Shown piece by piece: positions 47,224 through 55,165 of a stretch of DNA of 64,000 nucleotides. Every line of letters starts with the position of its first letter. Position 1 is the stretch's first letter. Under the pieces are notes generated by a model. It did not search any database. It saw nothing but the letters and a program-made list of their open reading frames with translations, and was not told the origin of the DNA. The stretch lies in assembly GCF_018717645.1 (NCBI RefSeq), contig NZ_JAFLHG010000009.1:1-64000 (forward strand), in the 5' to 3' direction. The stretch comes from Microbacterium flavum (lineage in GTDB: Bacteria; Actinomycetota; Actinomycetes; Actinomycetales; Microbacteriaceae). A program made the translations under genes and the position numbers.

Positions 47224-48251
47224 GCGCGGTCGCCCAGAGTCCGTCCCTCACGGTCCGTCGTCACGCCGGGAGGCGGCGCGCCCGCATCCTGGTCGCCGCG
47301 CTCCTGCTGGCCGCGCTGGCCGCCGTCGTCGCGCTCTCCGTCGGTGACTACGCCCTGACCCCCGACCGTCTGTGGCTCACCCTCACGGGATCGGGATCGC
47401 GGATCGAGGAGTACGTGGTCTTCCAGGTGCGTGCGCCCCGCGCGGCGATGGCGCTCGTGACCGGCGCTGCGCTCGGCATCGCGGGGGCGCTCCTGCAGTC
47501 GTTCCTCGGGAACCCGCTGGCGAGTCCGGACCTCCTGGGCATCTCCGGGGGGAGCGGGCTGGCGGCGGTGTTCGCCATCCTCGTGCTGCAGACGACCGGG
47601 CCTCTGCTCGCGATCTTCGCGTTCTCCGGCGGCGCGGTGGTCGCAGCGGTGCTGATGGTCGCGGGGCGGTCGCTCCGCGACGGCGGGTTCCGCCTCATCC
47701 TCGCGGGCATCGGGATCTCGTTCCTGACGGCGTCGGTCATCGACTTCCTCCTGGTGCGGGCGAAGGTCGAGGAGGTCCAGACCGCCCTGCTCTGGCTGAC
47801 GGGAAGCCTCTCCTCAACGCCCTGGTGGCAGGTGCTGACCGTCCTCGCGGTGCTCGTCGTGCTCGTTCCGGCCCTCGTGGCCGCGTCCCGGTGGCTCCCG
47901 ATCAGCCAGCTCGGCCCGGACACGGCGAGCGGGCTGGGCGTGCACCCCGGCACCGTCCGCTGGGTCGTGGTCGGAGCCGCCGTCCTGCTCACCGCTGCGA
48001 CGTGCGCATTCGTCGGCCCGATCGGATTCATCGCGCTCTGTGCGCCCGCGATCGCCCGCCCGCTGCTCGGCCACGGTGCGATCGGCCTCGCGACCAGTGG
48101 CGTCCTGGGTGCCGTGCTGCTGCTCGCGGCCGATCTCGTCGCCCAGTTCGCGATCCCCGGCCTGTCCGTGCCCGTCGGCGTGGTGACCGGCGCGATCGGA
48201 GCGGTGTTCCTCCTCTGGCTCCTCGCCACCTCGAAAGGACGGCAGCTGTGA
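47220..48251 (+). CDS. FecCD-type ferric-siderophore ABC permease, subunit 2
   Basis: The partner of the preceding permease, 343 residues. It has R-A-P-R-A-A-M-A-L-V-T-G-A-A-L-G-I-A-G, N-P-L-A-S-P-D-L-L-G-I-S-G-G-S-G-L and the coupling loop around F-I-A-L-C-A-P-A-I-A-R-P-L. The coupling loop has L-C-A-P in place of the usual L-v-v-P-H. The GTG start overlaps the preceding stop and the end overlaps the ATPase gene. Confidence 0.93.
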   Translation: MSAVAQSPSLTVRRHAGRRRARILVAALLLAALAAVVALSVGDYALTPDRLWLTLTGSGSRIEEYVVFQVRAPRAAMALVTGAALGIAGALLQSFLGNPLASPDLLGISGGSGLAAVFAILVLQTTGPLLAIFAFSGGAVVAAVLMVAGRSLRDGGFRLILAGIGISFLTASVIDFLLVRAKVEEVQTALLWLTGSLSSTPWWQVLTVLAVLVVLVPALVAASRWLPISQLGPDTASGLGVHPGTVRWVVVGAAVLLTAATCAFVGPIGFIALCAPAIARPLLGHGAIGLATSGVLGAVLLLAADLVAQFAIPGLSVPVGVVTGAIGAVFLLWLLATSKGRQL

Positions 48252-49108
48252 CCGCGGCATCCGACGCGCCCCGCCTCTCCGCACGTGCCCTTTCCGCCGG
48301 CTATCCCGGCCGCCGGGTGATCGAGGGCCTCGACCTCGAGATCACCCCCGGCCGGCTGACCATGATCATCGGCGCGAACGCCTCGGGCAAGTCGACGCTG
48401 CTCGGAACACTCGCCCGGCTGCGTCCCCCGCTGGAGGGCGCCGTCGAACTCGACGGCGTGGACGTCGACACGATCCCGCGCCGACGTTTCGCGCAGGTGG
48501 TGGGGCTTCTCCCGCAGCACCCGACCGCGCCCGACGGTGTGAGCGTCGCGGAGCTCGTCGGGCGGGGTCGTCACCCCCACCGGGGCGTGTTCCAGCGATG
48601 GAGCGAAGCCGATGCCGCGAAGGTCGACGAGGCCATGGCCTGGACGGGCGTCACCGACCTCGCGGACCGGCCGGTGGGAGATCTCTCCGGGGGTCAGCGT
48701 CAGCGGGCGTGGATCGCGATGGCCCTCGCGCAGGACCCCCGCATCCTCCTCCTCGACGAGCCGACGACCTTCCTCGACCTCACCCATCAGCTCGAGGTGC
48801 TCGACCTCCTGCGCGCGCTCAACCGCAGTCGTGGCACGACCGTCGTGGTCGTCCTGCACGATCTGAACCTCGCCGCGCGCTATGCCGATGAACTCGTCGT
48901 GATGGCCCAGGGCGCGGTCGTGGCCCACGGGGCACCCGGTCAGGTGCTCACCGAGGACGTCGTGCGAGATGCCTTCGGCCTCGACGCGCTCGTGATCCCC
49001 GACCCCCTGACCGGAACGCCGCTCGTCGTCCCAGTCCCGCACGATCACCCGCACCTGAACGATCACCTGCACCTGCACCGCACCCCAGAAAGGAACGACA
49101 CACCATGA
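48248..49108 (+). CDS. Ferric-siderophore ABC transporter ATPase
   Basis: FecE/FepC-type ATPase. The 286 residues show Walker A G-A-N-A-S-G-K-S-T, signature D-L-S-G-G-Q-R-Q-R, Walker B I-L-L-L-D-E-P-T-T-F-L-D and the switch in V-L-H-D-L-N-L-A-A-R-Y. The last residues are His-rich (D-H-P-H-L-N-D-H-L-H-L-H), unusual for the family and potentially metal-binding. The GTG start overlaps permease 2; the stop overlaps the binding-protein gene. Confidence 0.94.
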   Translation: MTAASDAPRLSARALSAGYPGRRVIEGLDLEITPGRLTMIIGANASGKSTLLGTLARLRPPLEGAVELDGVDVDTIPRRRFAQVVGLLPQHPTAPDGVSVAELVGRGRHPHRGVFQRWSEADAAKVDEAMAWTGVTDLADRPVGDLSGGQRQRAWIAMALAQDPRILLLDEPTTFLDLTHQLEVLDLLRALNRSRGTTVVVVLHDLNLAARYADELVVMAQGAVVAHGAPGQVLTEDVVRDAFGLDALVIPDPLTGTPLVVPVPHDHPHLNDHLHLHRTPERNDTP

Positions 49109-50127
49109 GACGACTCCGCGAGGTCCTCAGTCTTGCCGCGATCACCGGCGCCGCCGCACTTCTGCTGTCCGGCTGCGCCGGGACCGGCGCCCCCGCCACC
49201 TCCGATGCCGCGACGGGCGGCGAGGGGGCGTTCCCCATCACGATCGATTCCGCCCTCGGCACGACGACGATCGAGAAGAAGCCCGAACGCATTGCGACCT
49301 GGGGCTGGGGCGCGACGGACGCGGTCCTGGCACTCGGCATCCAGCCCGTCGCCATTCCGGCGGACGACTACTCCGGCGGAGACGACAAGATGCCCCCGTG
49401 GATCTCGGACGCGGTCGACTCCCTCGGCGGCGAGAAGCCCGTGATCCTCGATTCGAGCGCCGCGGAGATCCCGATCGAGGCACTGCTGAAGACGAACCCC
49501 GACGTGCTGCTGGCGCCCTACTCCGGGCTCACGCAGAAGGAGTACGACGCCGTGACCGCAGCCGGCGTCCCGGTCGTCGCGTACCCAGACGGGCCGTGGA
49601 CGACGCCGTGGCGCGATGTGATCGACATCACCGGCACGGCGCTCGGGCTCTCCGGCGAGGCGGACGCGCTGGTCGCCGACCTCGACGGCCAGGTGAAGGA
49701 TGCCGCAGCAGCCCACCCCGAGTTCGCCGGCAAGACGATCGCGTACGTGGACGACGACGTCGACACGTTCTACCTCTACCTGCCGTCCGACCCGCGGGTG
49801 GCGATCCTGGAGGATCTCGGCTTCTCAAGCCCGCCGAGCGTGACCGCTCTCGACACGGGCGAGGGCACCTTCTACACGACGGTCAGCTACGAGAACCTCG
49901 ACAAGATCGACGCGCAGGTGCTCTTCACGCAGGCCGAGGATCAGAAGACGCTCGACGAGTTCCTCGCCTCCGACCGCGGGGCGCTCATCCCGGCAGTGAA
50001 GAAGGGCGCCGTCGCCGCGATGGTGGGCGCCGAGAACGCCTCGGCCATGTCACCCACCGCGCTCACCCTGCCGTGGGTGCTGCCGACACTGACCGAGAAG
50101 CTCGCGGCGGCGGTCGCGAAGAGCTGA
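49105..50127 (+). CDS. Iron-siderophore substrate-binding lipoprotein
   Basis: Extracytoplasmic binding protein that delivers ferric siderophore to the permease. The 340 residues start with a lipoprotein signal: M-R-R-L-R-E, an apolar core and lipobox L-S-G-C24. The mature part has two lobes joined by a rigid helix, with R-I-A-T-W-G-W-G in the first lobe and P-D-V-L-L-A-P-Y-S-G close to the hinge. ATG overlaps the ATPase stop. A terminator follows, closing the DtxR-controlled operon. Confidence 0.94.
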   Translation: MRRLREVLSLAAITGAAALLLSGCAGTGAPATSDAATGGEGAFPITIDSALGTTTIEKKPERIATWGWGATDAVLALGIQPVAIPADDYSGGDDKMPPWISDAVDSLGGEKPVILDSSAAEIPIEALLKTNPDVLLAPYSGLTQKEYDAVTAAGVPVVAYPDGPWTTPWRDVIDITGTALGLSGEADALVADLDGQVKDAAAAHPEFAGKTIAYVDDDVDTFYLYLPSDPRVAILEDLGFSSPPSVTALDTGEGTFYTTVSYENLDKIDAQVLFTQAEDQKTLDEFLASDRGALIPAVKKGAVAAMVGAENASAMSPTALTLPWVLPTLTEKLAAAVAKS

Positions 50128-50142
50128 CGGATCCGCTCGCAT

Positions 50143-50183
50143 GAGAACGTCCCCGCTCCGGATCACCGGGCGGGGGCGTTCTC
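50143..50183 (+). terminator. Terminator of the siderophore operon
   Basis: GAGAACGTCCCCGC and GCGGGGGCGTTCTC form a 14-bp stem with one G-U pair around a 13-base loop, just after the binding-protein gene and before the converging bioY. Confidence 0.85.
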
Positions 50184-50213
50184 GCGCTCCTCGACGAGGA
50201 TCGCGGCGTGGGA

Positions 50214-50846
50214 TCAGCGCCGCGTCGAGCCCTCGATCCGCTTGACGAGCGCCCACGTCGCCGGAATGGCGATAGCCGCGACGGCCGCCTTGATCAGCCC
50301 GCCCACGATGAATGGCCAGAGACCGAACTGCAGGATCTCGCCGATGCCGTAGGCGCCCCCGCCGACGACGTTGAGGATGAAGGCCATGTACGGGATGCCG
50401 AAGACGAACGGGATCGCGCTCGCGAGCACGAAGCCCGCGAAAGCCAGGAGAGGACGCCGGTCCCACGCCCGCTCGGCGAACCAGCCGGCCACGAAGGCGG
50501 CCGCGATGAAGCCGATCACGAAGCCGAAGCTCGGCTTGGCGACCGCGAGGAAGCTCCCCGTGAATCCGGCGAAGACCGGGAGCCCGGCCAGACCCGCGAG
50601 CATGTAGGTCAGCAGCGCTGCGGCACCGCGTCGGGCGCCGAGGGCCGCACCGACGACGACGACGCCGAGAGTCTGACCGGTGATCGGCACGGGCTGAAGC
50701 GGAACCTCGACCTGCGCGAGCACGGCGACGATCGCGGCGCCGGCGACGACGAGCCCCGCGTCGAGCGCGAGCGCACGCGCGCGGTCGGACGGCCGGGCGA
50801 TGAGGTCGGCGAGGACGGGCCGGCGGCCGGAGACGGCAAGGGACAT
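50214..50846 (-). CDS. bioY: BioY biotin transporter substrate-binding subunit
   Basis: The membrane S component of an ECF-type biotin importer. The 210 residues form about six helices; V-P-L-Q-P-V-P-I-T-G-Q-T-L and Y-M-L-A-G-L-A-G-L-P-V-F-A-G are BioY signatures. BioY can work alone or with BioM and BioN, which are not adjacent. ATG at 50846 has AAGGAG upstream. TAGGCT (complement of 50909-50914) gives a leader of about 55 bases that contains a 16-bp palindrome. Confidence 0.93.
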   Translation of the reverse strand: MSLAVSGRRPVLADLIARPSDRARALALDAGLVVAGAAIVAVLAQVEVPLQPVPITGQTLGVVVVGAALGARRGAAALLTYMLAGLAGLPVFAGFTGSFLAVAKPSFGFVIGFIAAAFVAGWFAERAWDRRPLLAFAGFVLASAIPFVFGIPYMAFILNVVGGGAYGIGEILQFGLWPFIVGGLIKAAVAAIAIPATWALVKRIEGSTRR

Positions 50847-51145
50847 ACGGGCTCCTTCGGAGTCGGGGAAGTCTCTGTCATACCGGCGCGCGCCGGTCGT
50901 TGCGACTCAGCCTAGGGCGTCGGTACGGCGAGTTGTTGGACGCAGTCCACCATGGTTCCCGTCTGTGTTTGTCGATCTCGTCGGGGGGCGAGGACGAGCG
51001 AGGCCAGCACCTCCCGGTCCGCGGCGCCTCCGACATTCCCGATGCCCGGCGTCGTGCCTCCCGTCGCCCGGTAGACTGGGGGTTCGGCCGCCCGCTCCGC
51101 GGCATCCCGCCGACCTACCCTCCCTTCGAAGAACGGACGTCCGCT
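50847..51145. promoter_or_regulatory. Divergent upstream region of bioY and the ABC-F gene
   Basis: 299 bases with no convincing gene. The leftward bioY -10 box is at 50909-50914. ACCGGCGCGCGCCGGT at 50882-50897 is a perfect 16-bp palindrome placed in the bioY leader, and could be an operator or an mRNA hairpin. Rightward, TAGACT at 51072-51077 is the ABC-F -10 box, giving a ~60-base leader. No recognised biotin-repressor site was seen. Confidence 0.5.
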
Positions 51146-52744
51146 GTGCTCGCCGTGCACGATCTCGAGATCCGCGTGGGTGCGCGCACCCTGATGGCGG
51201 ACGTCTCGTTCCGCGTGTCCGATGGCGACAAGATCGGACTGGTCGGCCGCAACGGAGCCGGCAAGACCACCCTCACGAAGGTGCTCGCCGGCGACCTCAT
51301 CCCGGCCGACGGCAAGGTCGAACGCTCCGGCGAGCTCGGGTACCTCCCGCAGGACCCGCGCACGGGCGACCCCGAGATGCTCGCCCGCACCCGCATCCTC
51401 GATGCCCGCGGGCTCGGCACACTCGCGCTGCAGATGCACGAGGCATCCCTCCAGATGGGGGATGCCGATGAGAAGGTCGCCGCCAAGGCGATGCGCCGCT
51501 ACGGCAACCTCACCGAGCGTTTCGAAGCCCTGGGCGGCTACTCGGCGGAGGCGGAGGCGGCATCCATCGCCCACAACCTCTCGCTCCCTGACCGGATCCT
51601 GGATCAGCCGCTCAAGACGCTCTCGGGCGGTCAGCGCCGCCGCATTGAGCTGGCCCGCATCCTGTTCTCCGACGCGCAGACCATGATCCTCGACGAGCCG
51701 ACCAACCACCTCGACGCCGACAGCGTCGTGTGGCTGCGCGAGTTCCTGAAGAACTACAAGGGCGGGCTGATCGTCATCAGCCACGACGTCGAGCTGGTCG
51801 GCGAGACGGTCAACCGCGTGTTCTACCTCGACGCGATGCGCCAGGTCATCGACGTCTACAACATGAACTGGAAGAACTACCTGCGTCAGCGGGTGGCCGA
51901 CGAAGAGCGTCGCAAGAAGGAGCGCTCCAACATCGAGAAGAAGGCTTCCGTTCTGCAGATGCAGGCCGCGCGCTTCGGCGCCAAGGCGTCCAAGGCCGCC
52001 GCGGCCCACCAGATGGTCGCGCGCGCGGAGAAGATGCTCTCCGGGCTGGAGGAGGTGCGCCAGGAGGATCGCGTGGCGAAGCTGCGGTTCCCGAAACCCG
52101 CTCCATGCGGCAAGACGCCTCTCATGGCGAGGAACCTCTCGAAGTCGTACGGGTCGCTGGAGATCTTCACCGACGTCGACCTCGCGATCGACCGCGGCTC
52201 GAAGGTCGTCGTCCTGGGCCTCAACGGGGCCGGCAAGACGACGCTGCTGCGGATCCTGGCGGGGGTGGACAAGCCCGACACCGGACAGCTCGAGCCCGGT
52301 CACGGCCTGAAGGTCGGCTACTACGCGCAGGAGCACGAGAACCTCGACGTGAACCGCTCGGTGCTCGAGAACATGATGTCGGCGGCTCCCGACATCAACG
52401 CGACCGAGGCGCGCAAGGTGCTCGGCTCGTTCCTCTTCACCGGTGATGACGTCCTCAAACCCGCCGGTGTCCTCTCCGGCGGTGAGAAGACCCGTCTCTC
52501 GCTCGCGACCCTCGTCGTCTCGAGCGCGAACATGCTCCTTCTCGACGAGCCGACGAACAACCTCGACCCGGCGTCCCGCGAGGAGATCCTCGGCGCGCTC
52601 GCGCACTACGAGGGCGCCGTCGTCCTCGTCTCGCACGACTCTGGCGCTGTGCAGGCTCTGAACCCCGAGCGCGTGCTCATCCTCCCGGACGGCGTCGAGG
52701 ACATCTGGGGTCGCGACTACGTCGACCTCATCGAGTTGGCGTGA
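51146..52744 (+). CDS. ABC-F family ribosome-associated ATPase
   Basis: A soluble protein of two ABC domains and no membrane part, 532 residues. Walker A motifs are G-R-N-G-A-G-K-T-T near residue 35 and G-L-N-G-A-G-K-T-T near 358; signatures are L-S-G-G-Q-R-R-R-I and L-S-G-G-E-K-T-R; the charged linker K-N-Y-L-R-Q-R-V-A-D-E-E-R-R lies between. ABC-F proteins act at the ribosomal E site; some (EttA) tune translation and others protect against antibiotics. Subgroup is not settled. I chose GTG at 51146, where the first strand A-V-H-D-L-E-I begins, after a TAGACT promoter. The stop codon lies within a 24-bp tandem repeat. Confidence 0.92.
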   Translation: MLAVHDLEIRVGARTLMADVSFRVSDGDKIGLVGRNGAGKTTLTKVLAGDLIPADGKVERSGELGYLPQDPRTGDPEMLARTRILDARGLGTLALQMHEASLQMGDADEKVAAKAMRRYGNLTERFEALGGYSAEAEAASIAHNLSLPDRILDQPLKTLSGGQRRRIELARILFSDAQTMILDEPTNHLDADSVVWLREFLKNYKGGLIVISHDVELVGETVNRVFYLDAMRQVIDVYNMNWKNYLRQRVADEERRKKERSNIEKKASVLQMQAARFGAKASKAAAAHQMVARAEKMLSGLEEVRQEDRVAKLRFPKPAPCGKTPLMARNLSKSYGSLEIFTDVDLAIDRGSKVVVLGLNGAGKTTLLRILAGVDKPDTGQLEPGHGLKVGYYAQEHENLDVNRSVLENMMSAAPDINATEARKVLGSFLFTGDDVLKPAGVLSGGEKTRLSLATLVVSSANMLLLDEPTNNLDPASREEILGALAHYEGAVVLVSHDSGAVQALNPERVLILPDGVEDIWGRDYVDLIELA

Positions 52745-52829
52745 CGCGGTCCCGGCGAGTTGGCGTGACGCGGTCCCGGCGAGTTGGCGTGACGCGGTCC
52801 CGGCGAGTCGGCGTGACGCGGCTCGCGAT
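52734..52829 (+). repeat. 24-bp tandem repeat containing a stop codon
   Basis: Three identical 24-bp units (52734-52757, 52758-52781, 52782-52805), each starting GAGTTGGCGTGACGCGG and ending TCCCGGC, followed by a degenerate fourth (52806-52829). Unit 1 spans the last codons (E-L-A-stop) of the ABC-F gene, so the array has repeated the gene end including TGA. The 24-bp length keeps frame, and each unit could serve as a substitute gene end. Confidence 0.9.
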
Positions 52830-52837
52830 CAGGGTCT

Positions 52838-53746
52838 TCAGCGGGGCGTGACCTCGTCGAGGAGTGCGTCCTCCTCCTGCATGTCGCGGTCCTGGGGCCG
52901 CGCCCCTGCTCGCCGTCGACGTCGGCGCTCGGATGCCGGGATGCGTTCGGCGACGTCGGTCGGCGCACTGCCTGCGACGCTCGCGGCCGCGACGTCCGCG
53001 GCGGCGTCTGCGGCATCCTCTCGTCGATGCCGGATCTCGGTGCGGATCATGTACCAGATGAAGACGAAGCCCATGACGGCGAACAGGATCCACTGGATCG
53101 CGTACGAGAGATGCGGTCCGGGGTCCTCCGAAGGAGACTCGAGCTGCGTGGGAGCCGAGGCGGGGGCCGGGTCCTCCGAGGCCATCAGTCCGTACGCACC
53201 CGTGATCACGCCGTCGAGCCGCAGCTGGTCCGCGATGAGCGGGAGGTTGATCGTGGGGACCTGTCCCTCGGGTGCGGACTGCGTGGCGTTCCGGAGCGGC
53301 TCGCCCGGCATGAGCCGCGCGACCACGGTCACCTCGCCCGACGGCGGTGCAGGCACCTCGTCCGGCACAGGCTGGTGGTTTCCGGGGGCGAGCCATCCGC
53401 GGTCGATGATGAGCACCTCGCCCGAGGTCGTGCGGAACGGGACCAGCACTTCGAAGGCCGCCGTCCCCCCGTGCGCGCGGTTGCGCGCGAGCAGGGTGTC
53501 CTCCGGCAGGTACCGGCCGCGCAGCGCGACGGGATGCCACTGGTCGCCCCCGTCGAAGGAGCCGTCCGCGCCGACGAGGTCGGCCAGCGGCGCCGGGGGA
53601 GCGTCGTAATTCGCCGCGATCAGAGCGAGCTGGCGCTCACGCTCCTCGTTGCGTGAGAACTGCCACTGGGAGAGGAAGGCGCAGGCGATCGCGAACACGA
53701 TCGCGACCGCGACGTACCCGCTCCACCGGAGGGCGGTGCGCTTCAT
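52838..53746 (-). CDS. SURF1 family cytochrome oxidase biogenesis protein
   Basis: Membrane protein that helps assemble aa3 cytochrome oxidase, possibly by handling heme A. The 302 residues have an N-terminal helix (V-A-V-A-I-V-F-A-I-A-C-A-F-L) followed by the SURF1 signature S-Q-W-Q-F-S-R-N-E-E-R, the extracellular domain with I-D-R-G-W-L-A-P, and a second helix (I-L-F-A-V-M-G-F-V-F-I-W-Y) around 217-230. A 70-residue charged cytoplasmic tail is added. ATG overlaps the upstream stop as ATGA. It links functionally with ctaA at 38 kb. Confidence 0.93.
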   Translation of the reverse strand: MKRTALRWSGYVAVAIVFAIACAFLSQWQFSRNEERERQLALIAANYDAPPAPLADLVGADGSFDGGDQWHPVALRGRYLPEDTLLARNRAHGGTAAFEVLVPFRTTSGEVLIIDRGWLAPGNHQPVPDEVPAPPSGEVTVVARLMPGEPLRNATQSAPEGQVPTINLPLIADQLRLDGVITGAYGLMASEDPAPASAPTQLESPSEDPGPHLSYAIQWILFAVMGFVFIWYMIRTEIRHRREDAADAAADVAAASVAGSAPTDVAERIPASERRRRRRAGARPQDRDMQEEDALLDEVTPR

Positions 53747-53994
53747 CGGCGCGCCTCCGCTGCGGCGTCGTCCGCGGCGTCCGATCCCTCCGCGGTGACG
53801 AGCGCTTCCACGACGACGGGGAAGTCCCGCGCCGCGAGGTAGTCGCGCAGGTAGGAGACGTGGTCATCGCACGCCGCCCAGACCTTTCGACGGTCGGCCT
53901 GGTGGATGCGGGGGTTCCGCCAGATCACCTTCCAGCGGGCGTCCGCGCGGCAGCCCGCGCGCGAGCAGACCGGCGCGTCGGAGTCCTGGCTCAC
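53743..53994 (-). CDS. Small conserved protein with Cys/His motif
   Basis: An 83-residue soluble protein of unknown function. Cysteines in P-V-C-S-R-A-G-C and A-A-C-D-D-H, with W-K-V-I-W-R-N-P-R-I-H between, suggest a small zinc ribbon. The GTG start at 53994 overlaps the upstream DUF3099 stop (GTGA) and the end overlaps SURF1 (ATGA), so it is the middle gene of a tightly coupled operon. A longer in-frame reading upstream would run through the DUF3099 gene. Confidence 0.78.
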   Translation of the reverse strand: MSQDSDAPVCSRAGCRADARWKVIWRNPRIHQADRRKVWAACDDHVSYLRDYLAARDFPVVVEALVTAEGSDAADDAAAEARR

Positions 53995-54407
53995 GAGCGG
54001 TCCTCCGACTCGGGCGCCGTGCGACCGTGCGTGTCGGAGCGGGGTCCCGTTTCGCCGCCGGCCGACCGGCCGGGAGCGGGACTCTCCTGAATCCTGATGA
54101 CGCCGCTGGGGGTCGGAGCCGGGGCGACCGTCGCGGTCCGCGGCGCCTCGAGAGCGCGTTCGGGCGGGACGGCACGCTTGGCGGGTGCCGTCGTCACATT
54201 CGCGATCACCACGGCGACGTAGGGCAGGAAGATCGCCCCCACTGCGAAGACCCAGGTGTACCAGCTGTAGGGCTGGATCGCGACCATGAGGACGAAGCAG
54301 ACGACACGGATCGCCATCATCGTGAAGTACTTGGTCATGCGGCTGTGCGCATCGTCGCGCGGGGCGCGGGGAAGCGAAGTCGCAGTCTGCGTGGCGGTGT
54401 TCTTCAC
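53991..54407 (-). CDS. DUF3099 small membrane protein
   Basis: A 138-residue protein with two hydrophobic helices near residues 27-45 (M-M-A-I-R-V-V-C-F-V-L-M-V-A-I) and 50-68 (T-W-V-F-A-V-G-A-I-F-L-P-Y-V-A-V-V-I), the DUF3099 pattern, then a disordered Pro/Ala tail. Function is unknown. The GTG start at 54407 lies nine bases after TAGGCT (complement of 54417-54422). It is the first gene of the three-gene unit ending in SURF1. Confidence 0.83.
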   Translation of the reverse strand: MKNTATQTATSLPRAPRDDAHSRMTKYFTMMAIRVVCFVLMVAIQPYSWYTWVFAVGAIFLPYVAVVIANVTTAPAKRAVPPERALEAPRTATVAPAPTPSGVIRIQESPAPGRSAGGETGPRSDTHGRTAPESEDRS

Positions 54408-54461
54408 GGTGCGACAAGCCTACGCCGCCGCACCCGCACACGGGTCCCGTCGCGCGGTCGC

Positions 54462-55064
54462 TCAGGCGCCGTAGCGGGCGCCGGAGGAGGCTCCCAGCGC
54501 CACGACGAAGAAGAAGAAGAGCACGCCGAGCACGAGGAGCGCAGTGCCCGCCCACCCGACGATGACGCCGGCCAGGGCCATGCCGCGCCCGGCTTCTCCC
54601 GTCCGCTTCACCTGGCCGAGCGCGATGTGGCCCATGATCGCGCCGCCGACGGAGCCGATCAGCGGCAGCACCCAGATGATGCCCAGGATGGAGACGATCA
54701 TCGACGCGACCGCGAGGCCGTTGGTGCGCCGCGCGGGGGCGTAGCCGCCGTAGCCGTAGGGCGCGACGGGCGGAGCGCCCGGGCTCTGCTGCACGGGGTA
54801 TCCGGTGGGGTACGCGCCCGTCGCGCCGTATCCCGGGGCGGGCGGGGCCCCATAGGGAGACGTGGGGTAGGCGGGCGGGGCGTAGCTCGGCGGCGCGTAT
54901 GCCGGGGCCGCAGGCTCCGAGGGCTCGCCGTACGACCCGGTGTCATACGTGGGCGCGGTCGGCGGCACGTAGGGTGCCGAGTCGTAGGACGGCGGTGCGG
55001 GCGGCGGGGGCACCGCGCCCGCCGCCTCGGTGTCATCCGGGCCGGAGGTCTTCGGATCGGTCAC
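54462..55064 (-). CDS. DUF4190 membrane protein with Pro/Tyr-rich N terminus
   Basis: A 200-residue protein. The first ~110 residues are low complexity with repeated P-x-Y units (Y-A-P-P-S-Y-A-P-P-A-Y). Two helices follow (M-I-V-S-I-L-G-I-I-W-V-L-P-L-I-G and G-V-I-V-G-W-A-G-T-A-L-L-V-L-G-V), separated by G-H-I-A-L-G-Q-V-K-R-T-G, the DUF4190 signature. Function is unknown. The GTG start has a GAGGAG site and a TAGGCT -10 box (complement of 55088-55093). It is divergent from fabG. Confidence 0.83.
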   Translation of the reverse strand: MTDPKTSGPDDTEAAGAVPPPPAPPSYDSAPYVPPTAPTYDTGSYGEPSEPAAPAYAPPSYAPPAYPTSPYGAPPAPGYGATGAYPTGYPVQQSPGAPPVAPYGYGGYAPARRTNGLAVASMIVSILGIIWVLPLIGSVGGAIMGHIALGQVKRTGEAGRGMALAGVIVGWAGTALLVLGVLFFFFVVALGASSGARYGA

Positions 55065-55165
55065 GGGGGCTCCTCTCGCCGGACTCCAGCCTAGCGGGGC
55101 CCCTCCTTCCTCGTCGGCGCGCCGGACGGATTAGGCTGGGGCGGTCCTCGAGCGATCGGAGCCCC

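Noticed and set aside
51146..52744. Antibiotic-resistance ABC-F (Msr/Vga-like)
   Set aside because: The linker is short and housekeeping ABC-F proteins look the same at this level; the sequence alone does not support a resistance call.
52734..52829. CRISPR array
   Set aside because: The 24-bp units are directly contiguous with no spacers, and no cas gene is present.
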